From contig NZ_CP121684.1 in assembly GCF_029760935.1 (NCBI RefSeq), positions 1,984,001 to 2,048,000 of the forward strand: DNA of 64,000 bases, given 5' to 3'. The notes below the pieces were generated by a model that saw nothing but the letters and a program-made list of their open reading frames with translations, searched no databases and was not told the DNA's origin. The position numbers and the translations under genes are program-made. Below are positions 9,824 to 19,356 of the stretch, piece after piece. Source of the DNA: Lysinibacter sp. HNR (GTDB lineage: Bacteria > Actinomycetota > Actinomycetes > Actinomycetales > Microbacteriaceae). The number at the start of each line of letters is the position of its first letter. The first letter of the stretch is position 1.

Positions 9824-10789
9824 CTAGTGAGGCTTTCCGCCACCGGCTGATCGGGCACGAGGGTGGGCGGTGACATACATATCTCGCAGGGTGTCCACCG
9901 TGACTAGGGTATAGATCTGCGTTGTTGCCACAGAAGAGTGTCCTAGCAGTTCCTGCACCGAGCGCACGTCGGCACCGCCCTGAAGCAGGTGGGTTGCAAA
10001 AGAGTGCCGAAAGGTATGCGGAGACACGGGGACGCCGATCTGAGATTTTTCAGCGGCATCCTGAATAATCAACCACACGCTCTGCCTGCTGAGGGGGGCT
10101 CCTCGAGAGCCCAAAAACAGCGAGGGCGTCCCCCTGCCTCTCGCAGCCAAGACAGGCCGCGAGCGCACAAGATAGGCACTCAGCGCATCATGTGCAAAAC
10201 TTCCGTAGGGCACAATCCGCTGTTTATTACCCTTACCTGTCACCCGTATGAGGTTGTCTTCTCCCGCCAAATCGTCCACGGTGAGTCCGGTGATCTCTGA
10301 CACCCTCGCACCGGTTGCATACAGCAACTCAAGCAGAGCCTTGTCACGCAGAGCAATCGGTTCATCACCCGTTATCGCCCCCAAAACGCTTGCCATCTGG
10401 TCAATGGAAATCGCTTTGGGCAGCTTTCGACCGCGTTTGGGAGGGGAAAGCTCCAGGGTCACATCCTCCTCCGCGAGCCCTTCCGCGTGCAAATAGCGAT
10501 GTAATCCCCTCACGGTCGAGAGGACTCGGGCGATCGAAGAGGCGCTCAAAGGGTCCTGCCGTGTCACCAAGTGCCCTAAAAAGTCAGACACCTCGCGTTC
10601 TGTGATTTGTCCAAAGTCGGTAATACTATGCTCTGTACACCACAGAGCGTATACCTCGAGGTCACGCCTGTACGCCTCAACAGTATTGTGAGATAAACCC
10701 CGTTCGAAAGAAACATAGCGCAGAAAATTACGGATGGCCCGATCAAGGAGCTGCCCTACGTCACCCTTTCCCCGCGCCATGTCGGTCAC
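9824..10789 (-). CDS. xerD: Tyrosine recombinase XerD
   Basis: 321 residues. An N-terminal SAM-like core-binding domain (residues 14-110) is followed by the catalytic domain with all expected residues: Arg162 (ATGARVSEI), Lys186, His258 and Arg261 (HTFRHSFATHLL), His284 (LGHSS) and the nucleophile Tyr293. With XerC it resolves chromosome dimers at dif near the terminus. The GTG at 10789 forms a GTGA with the stop of the Nudix gene; an ATG at 10780 is the alternative. Its neighbours parA and scpAB also serve chromosome segregation. XerC versus XerD is decided mainly by this context and by the Nudix-pyrG neighbours. Confidence 0.93.
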   Translation of the reverse strand: MTDMARGKGDVGQLLDRAIRNFLRYVSFERGLSHNTVEAYRRDLEVYALWCTEHSITDFGQITEREVSDFLGHLVTRQDPLSASSIARVLSTVRGLHRYLHAEGLAEEDVTLELSPPKRGRKLPKAISIDQMASVLGAITGDEPIALRDKALLELLYATGARVSEITGLTVDDLAGEDNLIRVTGKGNKQRIVPYGSFAHDALSAYLVRSRPVLAARGRGTPSLFLGSRGAPLSRQSVWLIIQDAAEKSQIGVPVSPHTFRHSFATHLLQGGADVRSVQELLGHSSVATTQIYTLVTVDTLRDMYVTAHPRARSAGGGKPH

Positions 10790-11481
10790 GAGCGGTCACC
10801 CCTCACCCACTCACGCCGCTCCCAATTCTCTGACGCGTCTCCCAGCGTCAACCAGTTCTCTTCCCGCGCTGCGTGGGCCGCAAGAATACTCACGACTAAG
10901 CAGGGGTTTTGAAGGTCACGTCGCAGAACCGCGTGAAAAACATCTGTGAGTGGAAACCAGGCGTGTTCTAGGTGGGCTTCCTCGGCCACCCGCACAAACT
11001 TCTCCGCAACCGGGGCAAGACCGCGCGCCAGAAACACCCGGATGTTTTCAGTGCTACCACCGGGTGTGGTATAAAAATCGGTCAGTAACGCCCACTCGGA
11101 GGCTTGAAAGTCGGCCTCCTCCATCAACTCACGCTGAGCGGCGGCGAGAGGACTCTCTCCCACAACATCCATCAGACCGGCGGGTATTTCCCACTCATGG
11201 GCCCCCACGGGGTGCCGATACTGCTTGATGAGTAAGACCCGTTCCCCCTCATCAAGCGCAAGCACCGCAACCGCTCCCGTGTGATCCGTGTACTCACGGG
11301 TAAGGGATTCCCCTCCAAGCACAAATGTGTCGCGACGAATATCCCAGACCGCACCGTGAAAAACAACCTCGCTCTTCACAATTTGCACATCATCCGCGGG
11401 AGTATCAACAAGTTCTACTCCACCGATCTGCTCATTGATCCAACGCTCACCGGGAGCATCTTTTTCACGGTGGTTAGACAT
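10786..11481 (-). CDS. Nudix hydrolase, ADP-ribose pyrophosphatase type
   Basis: 231 residues. The Nudix box is complete: [20 protein letters not shown] followed by EA, preceded by [19 protein letters not shown], the pattern of ADP-ribose pyrophosphatases. These split ADP-ribose into AMP and ribose 5-phosphate with magnesium. The start overlaps the pyrG stop by eight bases and the stop overlaps xerD, so it sits within a coupled pyrG-nudix-xerD unit, a conserved actinobacterial order. Specificity for ADP-ribose is from family resemblance. Confidence 0.9.
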   Translation of the reverse strand: MSNHREKDAPGERWINEQIGGVELVDTPADDVQIVKSEVVFHGAVWDIRRDTFVLGGESLTREYTDHTGAVAVLALDEGERVLLIKQYRHPVGAHEWEIPAGLMDVVGESPLAAAQRELMEEADFQASEWALLTDFYTTPGGSTENIRVFLARGLAPVAEKFVRVAEEAHLEHAWFPLTDVFHAVLRRDLQNPCLVVSILAAHAAREENWLTLGDASENWERREWVRGDRS

Positions 11482-13168
11482 CCTCGGTTTTCACCTCGAA
11501 GAGACGGGTCGCCTGCTGACGTGTGAGCGATGCCTTGATTAAACCGGCAAAAAGCGGGTGGGGTCGTCCGGGACGCGAACGTAATTCGGGGTGGGCCTGA
11601 GTGGCAACATAAAACGGGTGTGTGCCCCGGGGAAGCTCCACAAACTCCACCAGATTGCCGTCGGGACTCAGACCGGAGAATTGGAGTCCCGCACGTTCAA
11701 TATCCCCACGATAGGCGTTGTTAACCTCATAGCGGTGACGGTGGCGTTCCTGACAGGAATCAGCCTGGTAGAGCTCGGCCACGATTGAGCCGGGAGACAG
11801 TTTGGCCTCGTAGAGACCAAGGCGCATGGTACCGCCCAGGTCGCCCCCCTCGATGATGCTCACCTGCTCCGCCATGGTTGCAATAACGGGTTGTGTGGTC
11901 TCGGGGTCAAATTCGGTCGATGATGCCTCCCCCAGACCCGCCATGTTGCGAGCGTATTCAATAACCATGCACTGCAGCCCCAGGCAAATCCCCAATACGG
12001 GGATACCATTTTCTCTCGCAAACCGCAGGGCATTCAGCTTTCCTTCAATTCCACGGATACCAAAACCGCCGGGAACGCAGATACCGTCAACACCGGCGAA
12101 TGCCTCCCTGACGCCCTCTTCGGTTTCGCAATCGTCCGAGGGAATCCAACAAATCGTGACCTTTGCTCCGTGAGCAAATCCTCCAGCTTTAAGAGCCTCA
12201 GTGACCGAGATGTACGCGTCAGGAAGATCAACGTATTTTCCTACCAGACCGATTGTGAGCTCGTGTTTAGGGTGATGCACGGCGTCGAGGACGGGCTGCC
12301 ACTCGGACCAGTCCACCTCGTTCACACGAAGACCCAGGCGTTCGGTGATGTAGGCATCAAGTCGTTGGGAGTTCAACATCGCAGGAATATCATAGATACT
12401 CGGCACATCAACAGCGTTTACCACCGCGTCAGCATCAACATCGCACATCAGGGCAATCTTACGTTTGTTGGAATCCGTCACGGGACGGTCACTACGCAGA
12501 ACGATGGCGTCCGGCTGAATCCCGATGGAGCGGAGAGCCGCTACGGAGTGCTGAGTAGGTTTTGTCTTCTGCTCTCCCGAAGCCCCCATAAAAGGTACGA
12601 GGGAAACGTGCACAAAAAACACGTTTTTACGCCCGAGTTCGTGGCGCAATTGGCGTGCAGACTCTAAAAACGGCTGCGATTCAATATCGCCCACGGTTCC
12701 ACCGACCTCGGTGATAATCACGTCGGGGCGAGGATCAAGGGATGCCTGCTGGCGCATACGATACTTGATCTCATCGGTAATGTGTGGAATGACCTGCACG
12801 GTGTCGCCCAGATACTCTCCGCGACGCTCCTTTGCGATCACGCTCGAATAAATCTGGCCGGTGGTTACGTTTGCCGAGCGATCCAGGTTGATGTCGAGAA
12901 AACGTTCGTAGTGACCGATATCGAGGTCTGCCTCGCTACCGTCATCGGTGACAAAAACCTCACCGTGTTGGAACGGGTTCATCGTCCCCGGATCAACATT
13001 GAGGTAGGGGTCAAGTTTCTGCATGACAACACGCAGACCGCGTGCGGTAAGAAGGTTTCCCAGGCTGGCCGCGGTGAGTCCCTTGCCTAAAGAAGAAACG
13101 ACACCACCGGTCACAAAAATATGCTTGGTGATGTCGCCCGAAGTACCCGTTTTATTGTTATCCGTCAC
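11474..13168 (-). CDS. pyrG: CTP synthase
   Basis: 564 residues from the GTG at 13168, which has AGGA ten bases upstream; an in-frame GTG at 13186 would add six residues. The N-terminal synthetase domain starts with [20 protein letters not shown] and holds the ATP/UTP sites; the C-terminal class I glutamine amidotransferase domain has the nucleophile Cys in GICLGLQC and a His-Pro-Glu close to the end (THPEL-like [10 protein letters not shown]). It aminates UTP to CTP with ATP and glutamine and is regulated by GTP and CTP in the family. First gene of the pyrG-nudix-xerD unit. Confidence 0.97.
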   Translation of the reverse strand: MTDNNKTGTSGDITKHIFVTGGVVSSLGKGLTAASLGNLLTARGLRVVMQKLDPYLNVDPGTMNPFQHGEVFVTDDGSEADLDIGHYERFLDINLDRSANVTTGQIYSSVIAKERRGEYLGDTVQVIPHITDEIKYRMRQQASLDPRPDVIITEVGGTVGDIESQPFLESARQLRHELGRKNVFFVHVSLVPFMGASGEQKTKPTQHSVAALRSIGIQPDAIVLRSDRPVTDSNKRKIALMCDVDADAVVNAVDVPSIYDIPAMLNSQRLDAYITERLGLRVNEVDWSEWQPVLDAVHHPKHELTIGLVGKYVDLPDAYISVTEALKAGGFAHGAKVTICWIPSDDCETEEGVREAFAGVDGICVPGGFGIRGIEGKLNALRFARENGIPVLGICLGLQCMVIEYARNMAGLGEASSTEFDPETTQPVIATMAEQVSIIEGGDLGGTMRLGLYEAKLSPGSIVAELYQADSCQERHRHRYEVNNAYRGDIERAGLQFSGLSPDGNLVEFVELPRGTHPFYVATQAHPELRSRPGRPHPLFAGLIKASLTRQQATRLFEVKTEDV

Positions 13169-13260
13169 GGGCTTCAATCCTAACACCTATTCAATTTGAG
13201 TTGTCCCCATACCCCGCAAAAACCGCAAAATTCACAGCCTCCGTGTGGGGAGTTCCCCTC

Positions 13261-14490
13261 TCAGCGCAAGTTCTGAGCCGGAACAACAACCTGCTTCACG
13301 ATCATAAGCAACGCCGCTGTGACGGGGATTGCGATGAGGGCACCTAAAAGACCCAGAAGTGTCCCTCCCGCCAGCGCACCAATCACCACGAGTGAGCCGG
13401 GAACCGACACCACCCGATTCATGATGCGGGGTGTGAGCAGGTATGACTCCACCTGCATAAAAATTATGTAGTAGATGCCGATACCCAGAGCCGTAGCGGG
13501 AGAGTTGAAGAGGGCCACAATCACCACCAAAACGGTTGCGATAACAGAACCGATGAGGGGAATAAGCGCCAGGCAAAAGACAACAACCGCGAGTACCTCG
13601 GCGAAGGGAACCCCAAAAATTTTCATGGCGATAAAGCCCAAAATGGCATTTATGAGGGCAAGAACCACCATGCCGTTTACATAGCCACCCACCGACTTTG
13701 ATACCTGCTCCGTGATATCAATCACTTTGGCTCGTTTTGAGCGGGGAATAAGAGAGTAAGCGCCCTGCTTCATCCTGCTCAGCGACGCCAAAAAATAGAG
13801 GCTCAAGATGAGCACAATGATCGTCGCGGTCACCCCGTTTGCCACGCCTATTCCAGCCTGCCAGATACCACCCGCAAGGTTGGTCCAGTTTTGCGGATTG
13901 CCGATAAAATCGGTACCCATCTGCAAGAGTCGTGACAGATCAATCGCGCTGTCAAACCGCGACGAAAGATCCCGAAACCACTCTTGATTCTGAACATCGG
14001 TGAGATAGTGAGGGTACAACCGCATCATATCCCCCACCTGCCGAGCGAGGACCGGGACGATCAGAGCAATGAGTCCAAAAACGACGAGGGCAAAGCCTCC
14101 AAAGACAACCCCGATAGACAACCCCCGACTCATGCGGCGCCTTTCGAACCAGCGCACGATGGGGTCGAGACCCAGCGCTATAAAAAGCGCCGCAACAATA
14201 TAGATGATAATGGTTGAAAGTCGCTGAAGGGCAAAGCCCATGACGATTGCCGCTAAACCACCGAGGGTGACGATAAATCCGAGCGCAAACGGTGATCGCA
14301 CAGACACCGTCCTCGTCCGACCACGCTCCTTTCGGGGACTAGTTTTATCTTTGGAGACGGAGTCGACCGGGGTCACCGCATCCGCATCCGCGACAGGTTC
14401 TCCCACAAGCGCGCCCGTGTCGTCCTCCCGCTCGGAAGTGCGTGTGCGATCTTCTGCCGCACCCTTATCTTTTTTACCACCAAAGATCAT
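13261..14490 (-). CDS. AI-2E family transporter-like membrane protein
   Basis: 409 residues. A charged cytoplasmic N-terminus of about 70 residues is followed by roughly eight membrane helices with the family pattern: VLARQVGDMMRLYP in the loop, NGMVVLALINAILGFIAMKIFGVPFA split across helices, and the conserved end EPLGAL-like ALAGGTLLGLLGALIAIP. The family (UPF0118, PerM-like) includes exporters of autoinducer-2 but most members have no proven substrate, so function is uncertain. The gene lies between recN and pyrG on the same strand with about 75-90 base gaps on either side, so its own promoter is possible. Confidence 0.88.
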   Translation of the reverse strand: MIFGGKKDKGAAEDRTRTSEREDDTGALVGEPVADADAVTPVDSVSKDKTSPRKERGRTRTVSVRSPFALGFIVTLGGLAAIVMGFALQRLSTIIIYIVAALFIALGLDPIVRWFERRRMSRGLSIGVVFGGFALVVFGLIALIVPVLARQVGDMMRLYPHYLTDVQNQEWFRDLSSRFDSAIDLSRLLQMGTDFIGNPQNWTNLAGGIWQAGIGVANGVTATIIVLILSLYFLASLSRMKQGAYSLIPRSKRAKVIDITEQVSKSVGGYVNGMVVLALINAILGFIAMKIFGVPFAEVLAVVVFCLALIPLIGSVIATVLVVIVALFNSPATALGIGIYYIIFMQVESYLLTPRIMNRVVSVPGSLVVIGALAGGTLLGLLGALIAIPVTAALLMIVKQVVVPAQNLR

Positions 14491-14577
14491 GGCCCGACCC
14501 TAGCGCGATTTTAATCGTTTGGGCTGGAGGCACGCTCTAGCGGGTGACGTTTCTCAAACAAATAATTTTGAACTACT

Positions 14578-16272
14578 TTACCGGGGCAAAGCCATGTCGA
14601 GCAGTTCTCGCGCATGACTCAATGCACTTTCGGAGTCGCTCAGCCCAGAGAGCAACCGAGCAATCTCAGCGGCTCTCTCTGGCCCCCGTAGCACCCGCAC
14701 ACTGCTCTCGGTATAACCACCGGAGCTGTCTTTAACAATCTGTAGGTGGTTATTGGCAAACGCCGCCACCTGAGCCAGGTGAGTGACCACGATCACTTGA
14801 GATTGCTGCGCGAGGCGCGCAAGGCGCTTGCCGATCTCAATTGCGGAGGATCCTCCCACCCCCGAGTCCACCTCGTCAAACACAAAAGTGGGGACAGGGT
14901 CCGCCCCGGCGACCACAACCTCGATGGCGAGCATTATTCTGGAGAGTTCTCCACCGGAGGCCCCCTTTGAGAGCGCACGTGGCTCGCTACCCGGATGGGG
15001 CTGGAGTAGAAGCATGACCTCGTCGTTACCGTGAAGCGCGGGTTCTGCGAGGGGCTGTATGCTCACCACAAGTTTTGCGTCGGGCATCGCCAAAGCCGTA
15101 AGTTCCTGAGATACGGCATCGGCAAGCTGGGCTCCCGCCGAGGCGCGGCGCTCCGAGAGAACGCCTGCCAGCTGTGCAAGAAGAATTTTATCCTCCTCAA
15201 TAAGCTGGGAGAGTTCTTCGACCCGCTCATCGTCGCTATCAAGCTCGAAGAGGCGCTTCCCCGCGCTCTGCTCCAGGGCAATAACATCGCTCATTTCCGG
15301 CCCGTACTTGCGGATTAGTGAGGCAATCGCAGACCGTCGTTCCTGCACCTGCTCAAGCTCACGCGCACTTTCTATATCAAGTCCGGCAAGATATCCTGAG
15401 AGCTCAGTAACAACGTCGTCAAGCAAAAATCCTACGCTCGAAACGGTCTCCACGATGGGAGCTAGAGCGGGATCAAATCCGACAACCTTTTCCAGGTCTC
15501 GCCTCGCTCGGTCAACCAGTGCACGCGCGTCAAAGGCGGTGGCGTCTAAAGAGTCGCTCGAGAGGGCTTCAAGAGCACCGCCCGTTGCCTCCCGAAGAGC
15601 TTCAGCGTGTGTGAGTCGCTCAGCCTTTTCGGTGAGTTCGATGTCTTCGCCCTCCTGCGGTGCCACCGCCGCGATCTCTTCAACCGCGAGCCGCAGCTCC
15701 ATTGCCTCGCGCTGTCGCTGATCTCGCTCAGCGCGAATAGTGTCATATTCGTTTTGACGTGCGGCCAAGCGCCGATACACTTCCTGATAGTCTTTCAGCG
15801 CGGAGAGTCCCGGTTCACCCGCAAAACGATCAACAACTTCTCGCTGTGCAGACGCGGAGCGAAGTCTCTGCTGATCTGACTGCCCGTGAAGCACAACAAG
15901 TTCACCAGCTAGCTCAGCAAGAACACCGGCGGGCGCTGCACCCCCGCCAACAGCGGCTCTGCTGCGCCCCTCGCTCGAAACCGTGCGACCCAGAATAAGT
16001 TCGCCGTCTTCGACACGACCTCCCGCATCGCGAACGCGTTCAGCCACCGGGCCGTCATCATCCACGGACCATACACCCTGTACCCGAGCCTGATTCGCAC
16101 CCGAACGAACCGAACCCGCATCGGCTCGCGCGCCCAACAAAAGCCCCAGCGCTGTGACCACCATGGTCTTTCCCGCACCTGTTTCACCCGTGATGGCGGT
16201 AAACCCCGCTCCCAGAGGCAGGGAGGCGTTTCGGATCACGCCAAGGTCGCTAATAGAGAGTTCATCAATCAC
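14578..16272 (-). CDS. recN: DNA repair protein RecN
   Basis: 564 residues, the usual length. SMC-like layout: Walker A GETGAGKT at residues 29-36, coiled-coil arms in the middle (residues about 150-370), ABC signature GGELSRIMLAIE and Walker B TFVFDEVDSGVGG near residue 460. It works in recombinational repair of double-strand breaks. It overlaps the end of nadK by eight bases and follows tlyA-nadK, a conserved actinobacterial order. No LexA box was seen in front of this group. Confidence 0.96.
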   Translation of the reverse strand: MIDELSISDLGVIRNASLPLGAGFTAITGETGAGKTMVVTALGLLLGARADAGSVRSGANQARVQGVWSVDDDGPVAERVRDAGGRVEDGELILGRTVSSEGRSRAAVGGGAAPAGVLAELAGELVVLHGQSDQQRLRSASAQREVVDRFAGEPGLSALKDYQEVYRRLAARQNEYDTIRAERDQRQREAMELRLAVEEIAAVAPQEGEDIELTEKAERLTHAEALREATGGALEALSSDSLDATAFDARALVDRARRDLEKVVGFDPALAPIVETVSSVGFLLDDVVTELSGYLAGLDIESARELEQVQERRSAIASLIRKYGPEMSDVIALEQSAGKRLFELDSDDERVEELSQLIEEDKILLAQLAGVLSERRASAGAQLADAVSQELTALAMPDAKLVVSIQPLAEPALHGNDEVMLLLQPHPGSEPRALSKGASGGELSRIMLAIEVVVAGADPVPTFVFDEVDSGVGGSSAIEIGKRLARLAQQSQVIVVTHLAQVAAFANNHLQIVKDSSGGYTESSVRVLRGPERAAEIARLLSGLSDSESALSHARELLDMALPR

Positions 16273-17206
16273 CGCGTTTTAGTCCTCTCCAGCCCTCTAC
16301 CGGCAAATGAAATTTGTTAACGAGCCTATCGGTGAATGGCGCGTCCGCGATCCGAGCCAGCCGCACCGGGATCTCGGATCTCTTAACGATAACCCGAGCT
16401 CCCTGGGGAAGATCCCAGGCCCGTCGACCGTCGCACCACAGAACACCGTCTCCCTGATTTCGGTCAAGGACCTCAACAACAATTGAGGAACCAGGATCAA
16501 CAACCAGGGGACGGTTAAACAGCGAGTGTGGACTCAGGGATACCACGAGTAGAGCCTCCACACTGGGCCAGACGATCGGCCCACCAGCGGAGAAAGAATA
16601 CGCCGTAGAACCGGTGGGAGTTGAGATAATCACTCCGTCGCAGCCAAAGCTGGATAGTGGACGTTCATCCACTTCAATCATGACCTCAAGCATGCGCTCA
16701 CGCGCGGCTTTCTCAAGGGTTGCCTCATTAAGCGCCCAGGTTTCGTAGACAATCTCATCGCGATGTTTCACCCAGACCTGCAACGACAACCGTTCTTCAA
16801 CCGTGTACTCGCCCCTGAGCAGGTGAGTGGTTGCCTTGGCTAAATCGTGTTTTTCGCTCTCAGCAAGAAAACCAACGTGCCCCAGGTTCACACCGAGGAT
16901 AGGCGCTGCAGCCCCCCGCAGGACCTCTGCCGCGCGCAAGATAGTGCCGTCACCACCCAACACTATGGCGCTATCAATCTCGGAAACAGAAACATCGTCA
17001 TATAGTAAGGCAATGTCTAACGCGGATCCTGCAAATTCAAGTACACGCTGACGCTCCTCGGCAGCCATCACGGGAATCACTCCCGCCTCAATAAGCTGCT
17101 GGCAAACTGTGAGTGCAGCCTCCAACGCCTCAGCCCTTGCGGTGTGAGAGACAAGCAGCATATACCTCACAGACCCGTCACCTATGCCTGAAATAAGCTG
17201 TGTCAC
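16265..17206 (-). CDS. nadK: NAD kinase
   Basis: 313 residues. GGDGTILRAAE (GGDGT at 84-88) is the diagnostic ATP/NAD kinase motif, with NLGHVGFLAE and DGVIISTPTGSTAYSFSAGGPI further on. It phosphorylates NAD to NADP in the cytoplasm. The GTG at 17206 is favoured by a strong AGGAG nine bases upstream, overlapping the end of tlyA's region (4-base gap). The next gene, recN, overlaps its end. Another GTG at 17170 would give a start nearer to some homologues but lacks a good ribosome binding site. Confidence 0.96.
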   Translation of the reverse strand: MTQLISGIGDGSVRYMLLVSHTARAEALEAALTVCQQLIEAGVIPVMAAEERQRVLEFAGSALDIALLYDDVSVSEIDSAIVLGGDGTILRAAEVLRGAAAPILGVNLGHVGFLAESEKHDLAKATTHLLRGEYTVEERLSLQVWVKHRDEIVYETWALNEATLEKAARERMLEVMIEVDERPLSSFGCDGVIISTPTGSTAYSFSAGGPIVWPSVEALLVVSLSPHSLFNRPLVVDPGSSIVVEVLDRNQGDGVLWCDGRRAWDLPQGARVIVKRSEIPVRLARIADAPFTDRLVNKFHLPVEGWRGLKRGD

Positions 17207-17210
17207 GAGG

Positions 17211-18026
17211 TTATTCTCCTGTCAATTGCACGATGGTCTGCTCCCATTCTCCAGGACTCTTGCCTATCTCGGCGCTCAACCACACAATATATTCATGATT
17301 ACCTGAAACACCGACAATGGGAGAAGCGATAAGACCTCCGACCCCAAGCCCCAAAGAGTAAGCATTCTCTAGAACCAAGCGTATCGCCCGGGCACGGTCC
17401 GCCGGTCGCGTGACAATCCCCCCTTTCACACCACCCCGCCCCACCTCAAATTGAGGCTTCACAAGAAGCACAAAATCTGCGTGTGGGGCGCTGCTTTCGC
17501 GAAGTGCGGGCAGAACGGTGGTCAGGGAGATAAAAGACAGATCGGCAACAACCAGTTCCGGTGTTTCTGGGCTACCGGTAGCCTCACGCAACAGGGCAGG
17601 CGTCATATAGCGGGCATTAAATCCCTCCGCCAGGATGAGTCCTTCGGCCTCATGGAGGGCAGGAGCAAGCTGACCGTGACCAACCTCTATGGCAAATACA
17701 CTGCGAGCACCTCGTTCCAGCAGCACCTGACTAAAACCACCGGTTGACGCCCCCACGTCCATGGCGGTGCGCCCGGCTACCGATACCCGGGGAAAGGCAT
17801 CTAACCCAGCAACCAGCTTGTGAGCGGCACGGCTGACAAAACGATCTTCGGTTACGACCGCAAGAGCGTTGTCCGGGGAGACCCGGTGAGATGATTTCCT
17901 CACCACCACCCCGTCAACCTTTACATCACCGGCGGCGATGAGAGTGTTAGCGTGGCTGCGGGAACGTACCAAACCTCGAGAAGTAAGAGCAGCGTCTAGC
18001 CGCTGAACGGTCACTGCTGCGTCCAC
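17211..18026 (-). CDS. tlyA: TlyA family rRNA 2'-O-methyltransferase
   Basis: 271 residues from the GTG at 18026, close to the 268 of the mycobacterial protein. An N-terminal S4 domain (RLDAALTSRGLVRSRSHANTL is its core) precedes an FtsJ-like Rossmann methyltransferase (AMDVGASTGGFSQVLLERGA as SAM motif I, VADLSFISL as motif IV). Characterised homologues 2'-O-methylate 16S and 23S rRNA, which affects capreomycin sensitivity. The frame is open 93 bases further upstream, but that part overlaps the small upstream gene and does not look like an S4 start. A GGAGA lies 11 bases before the chosen GTG. Confidence 0.92.
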   Translation of the reverse strand: MDAAVTVQRLDAALTSRGLVRSRSHANTLIAAGDVKVDGVVVRKSSHRVSPDNALAVVTEDRFVSRAAHKLVAGLDAFPRVSVAGRTAMDVGASTGGFSQVLLERGARSVFAIEVGHGQLAPALHEAEGLILAEGFNARYMTPALLREATGSPETPELVVADLSFISLTTVLPALRESSAPHADFVLLVKPQFEVGRGGVKGGIVTRPADRARAIRLVLENAYSLGLGVGGLIASPIVGVSGNHEYIVWLSAEIGKSPGEWEQTIVQLTGE

Positions 18027-18027
18027 T

Positions 18028-18210
18028 TCAATGAGAGTCTCCGCGTTCAAGCCGATTTTGCAGCTCAGCATAAACCTGCTGGTAGGCTTCTGCGCGCCGC
18101 TCGAGAGGCTGCTCCTCAATTATGTTTAAACGCGGCAACAGTCCGTCGTCATCTCTCAAGAAGGTCTCAACCTCATCGCTTTTTTGAGTGTTGTCATCAC
18201 TACTGGCCAT
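18028..18210 (-). CDS. Small acidic conserved protein upstream of tlyA
   Basis: 60 residues, charged, soluble; its C-terminal half (PLERRAEAYQQVYAELQNRL) is predicted helical. Similar very short proteins of the form PLxxRAxAxxxxHxxL stand directly before tlyA in many actinobacteria; that is recalled from general knowledge, not tested here. The stop is one base before the tlyA start, so translation is probably coupled. No function is known to me. The 102 bases upstream carry an inverted repeat (18244-18267) and probably its promoter. Confidence 0.75.
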   Translation of the reverse strand: MASSDDNTQKSDEVETFLRDDDGLLPRLNIIEEQPLERRAEAYQQVYAELQNRLERGDSH

Positions 18211-18243
18211 ACATCTAGGTTATCCCCGAAATAAATGTTTTAT

Positions 18244-18267
18244 TTGAGAAAGATCAGGAATTCTCAA
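18244..18267. promoter_or_regulatory. Inverted repeat upstream of the small gene-tlyA unit
   Basis: TTGAGAA (18244-18250) and TTCTCAA (18261-18267) are perfect inverted copies, ten bases apart, about 35 bases before the start of the small gene. On the minus strand TTGAGA could also be a -35 box with an AT-rich AATAAA 17 bases on. A protein-binding dyad or promoter is inferred; there is no direct proof. Confidence 0.3.
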
Positions 18268-18312
18268 TAAAGATGATAGTCAGGTTGGATACTCTCCAGG
18301 GTTATAGCTTTC

Positions 18313-19356
18313 CTAAGAAAAGGGGTCAGAATAAAGTTCTGACGGGACTCGCAACCCATAGATCGCAAGCCCAGAATTCCAGATTGCTGCACATCCCGCG
18401 CGTAACAGGTTCAGTTTGCTGCTCCCCGAACGGACAATTTCGACCAGATTATCGCGCATGCGGACTTCGGCATCGCCAACCCTAACCGAGCCGGTTTTGG
18501 GGTCAACAACGGTTTGAGGGTAGGGCTCATGTAACTGTCGCAGATCTTCGATAATGTAGTCCGGACGCATCGTCTTATCCGCTGCCACAAGTTGTTTGGG
18601 CCTATCAACACCGGTAAGCACCAGCACAGATTTAATACCGGCACGGCGCGCCCCCAAAATATCGGTGTCTAGCCGATCGCCAATCATGAGGGCGTTTCGC
18701 GACGAAAACCGCAAAAAGGCCTCTTCAAAGATCGCTGTTTCGGGTTTTCCTGCAAAAACGGGTAACCGGCTTACGGCGGTGTGCACGGCTGAGACAAGGG
18801 TTCCGTTGCCGGGGGCAAGCCCTCGAGCAACGGGGATAGTCCAGTCCGTGTTGGTTGCAACCCAGGGGATTCCCGTCTCTCCTTCGGGGGCGGCCAACGC
18901 AAAAGCGGCCTCGGCAAGAGCGGTCCATCCCACTTCGGGAGCAAACCCTTGAACAACCGCCGCCGGTCCATCATCCGCGGAACGGGTCACAACAAATCCC
19001 GCGCGTTCCACCTCTACAACTAGGCCTTCACCGCCCACAACCAGAACGGTTGAGCCCTCAGGAACTAGCTCAGATAAGAGCGTTACCGCAGCCTGTGGAG
19101 AAGTTACCACGTCGCTCGGAGCCACCGACAATCCGAGTTCCGTGAGATGTGTGGCAACCGAGGCATCGGTTCGTGAGGCGTTATTGGTTATATAGGCTAT
19201 TCGAGCGGATTCGGAAGCCCGGTTAAGCGCGTGCACCGCGTGAGGAATCGGGCGAGGGCCTTTATAGACAACCCCGTCGAGGTCGGCCAGAAGCAGGTCG
19301 ATACCGGTGATCGGGGCAGGCTCCTCAGGCGTGGTTTTCTGGCGAAAGAGTGCCAT
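18313..19356 (-). CDS. HAD-superfamily sugar/nitrophenyl phosphatase-like hydrolase
   Basis: 347 residues from the ATG at 19356, which has GGAGG eight bases upstream; a longer frame from 19398 overlaps the preceding gene further. The HAD motifs are present: DLDGVVYKG (nucleophile Asp), ITNNASRTD (motif II) and ALMIGDRLDTDILGARRAGI (motif IV). This is the NagD/4-nitrophenylphosphatase branch with a large cap. The C-terminal 70 residues, with a Cys, look unlike the HAD core. It overlaps the end of the TPR gene by 32 bases. The substrate is not known. Confidence 0.87.
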   Translation of the reverse strand: MALFRQKTTPEEPAPITGIDLLLADLDGVVYKGPRPIPHAVHALNRASESARIAYITNNASRTDASVATHLTELGLSVAPSDVVTSPQAAVTLLSELVPEGSTVLVVGGEGLVVEVERAGFVVTRSADDGPAAVVQGFAPEVGWTALAEAAFALAAPEGETGIPWVATNTDWTIPVARGLAPGNGTLVSAVHTAVSRLPVFAGKPETAIFEEAFLRFSSRNALMIGDRLDTDILGARRAGIKSVLVLTGVDRPKQLVAADKTMRPDYIIEDLRQLHEPYPQTVVDPKTGSVRVGDAEVRMRDNLVEIVRSGSSKLNLLRAGCAAIWNSGLAIYGLRVPSELYSDPFS

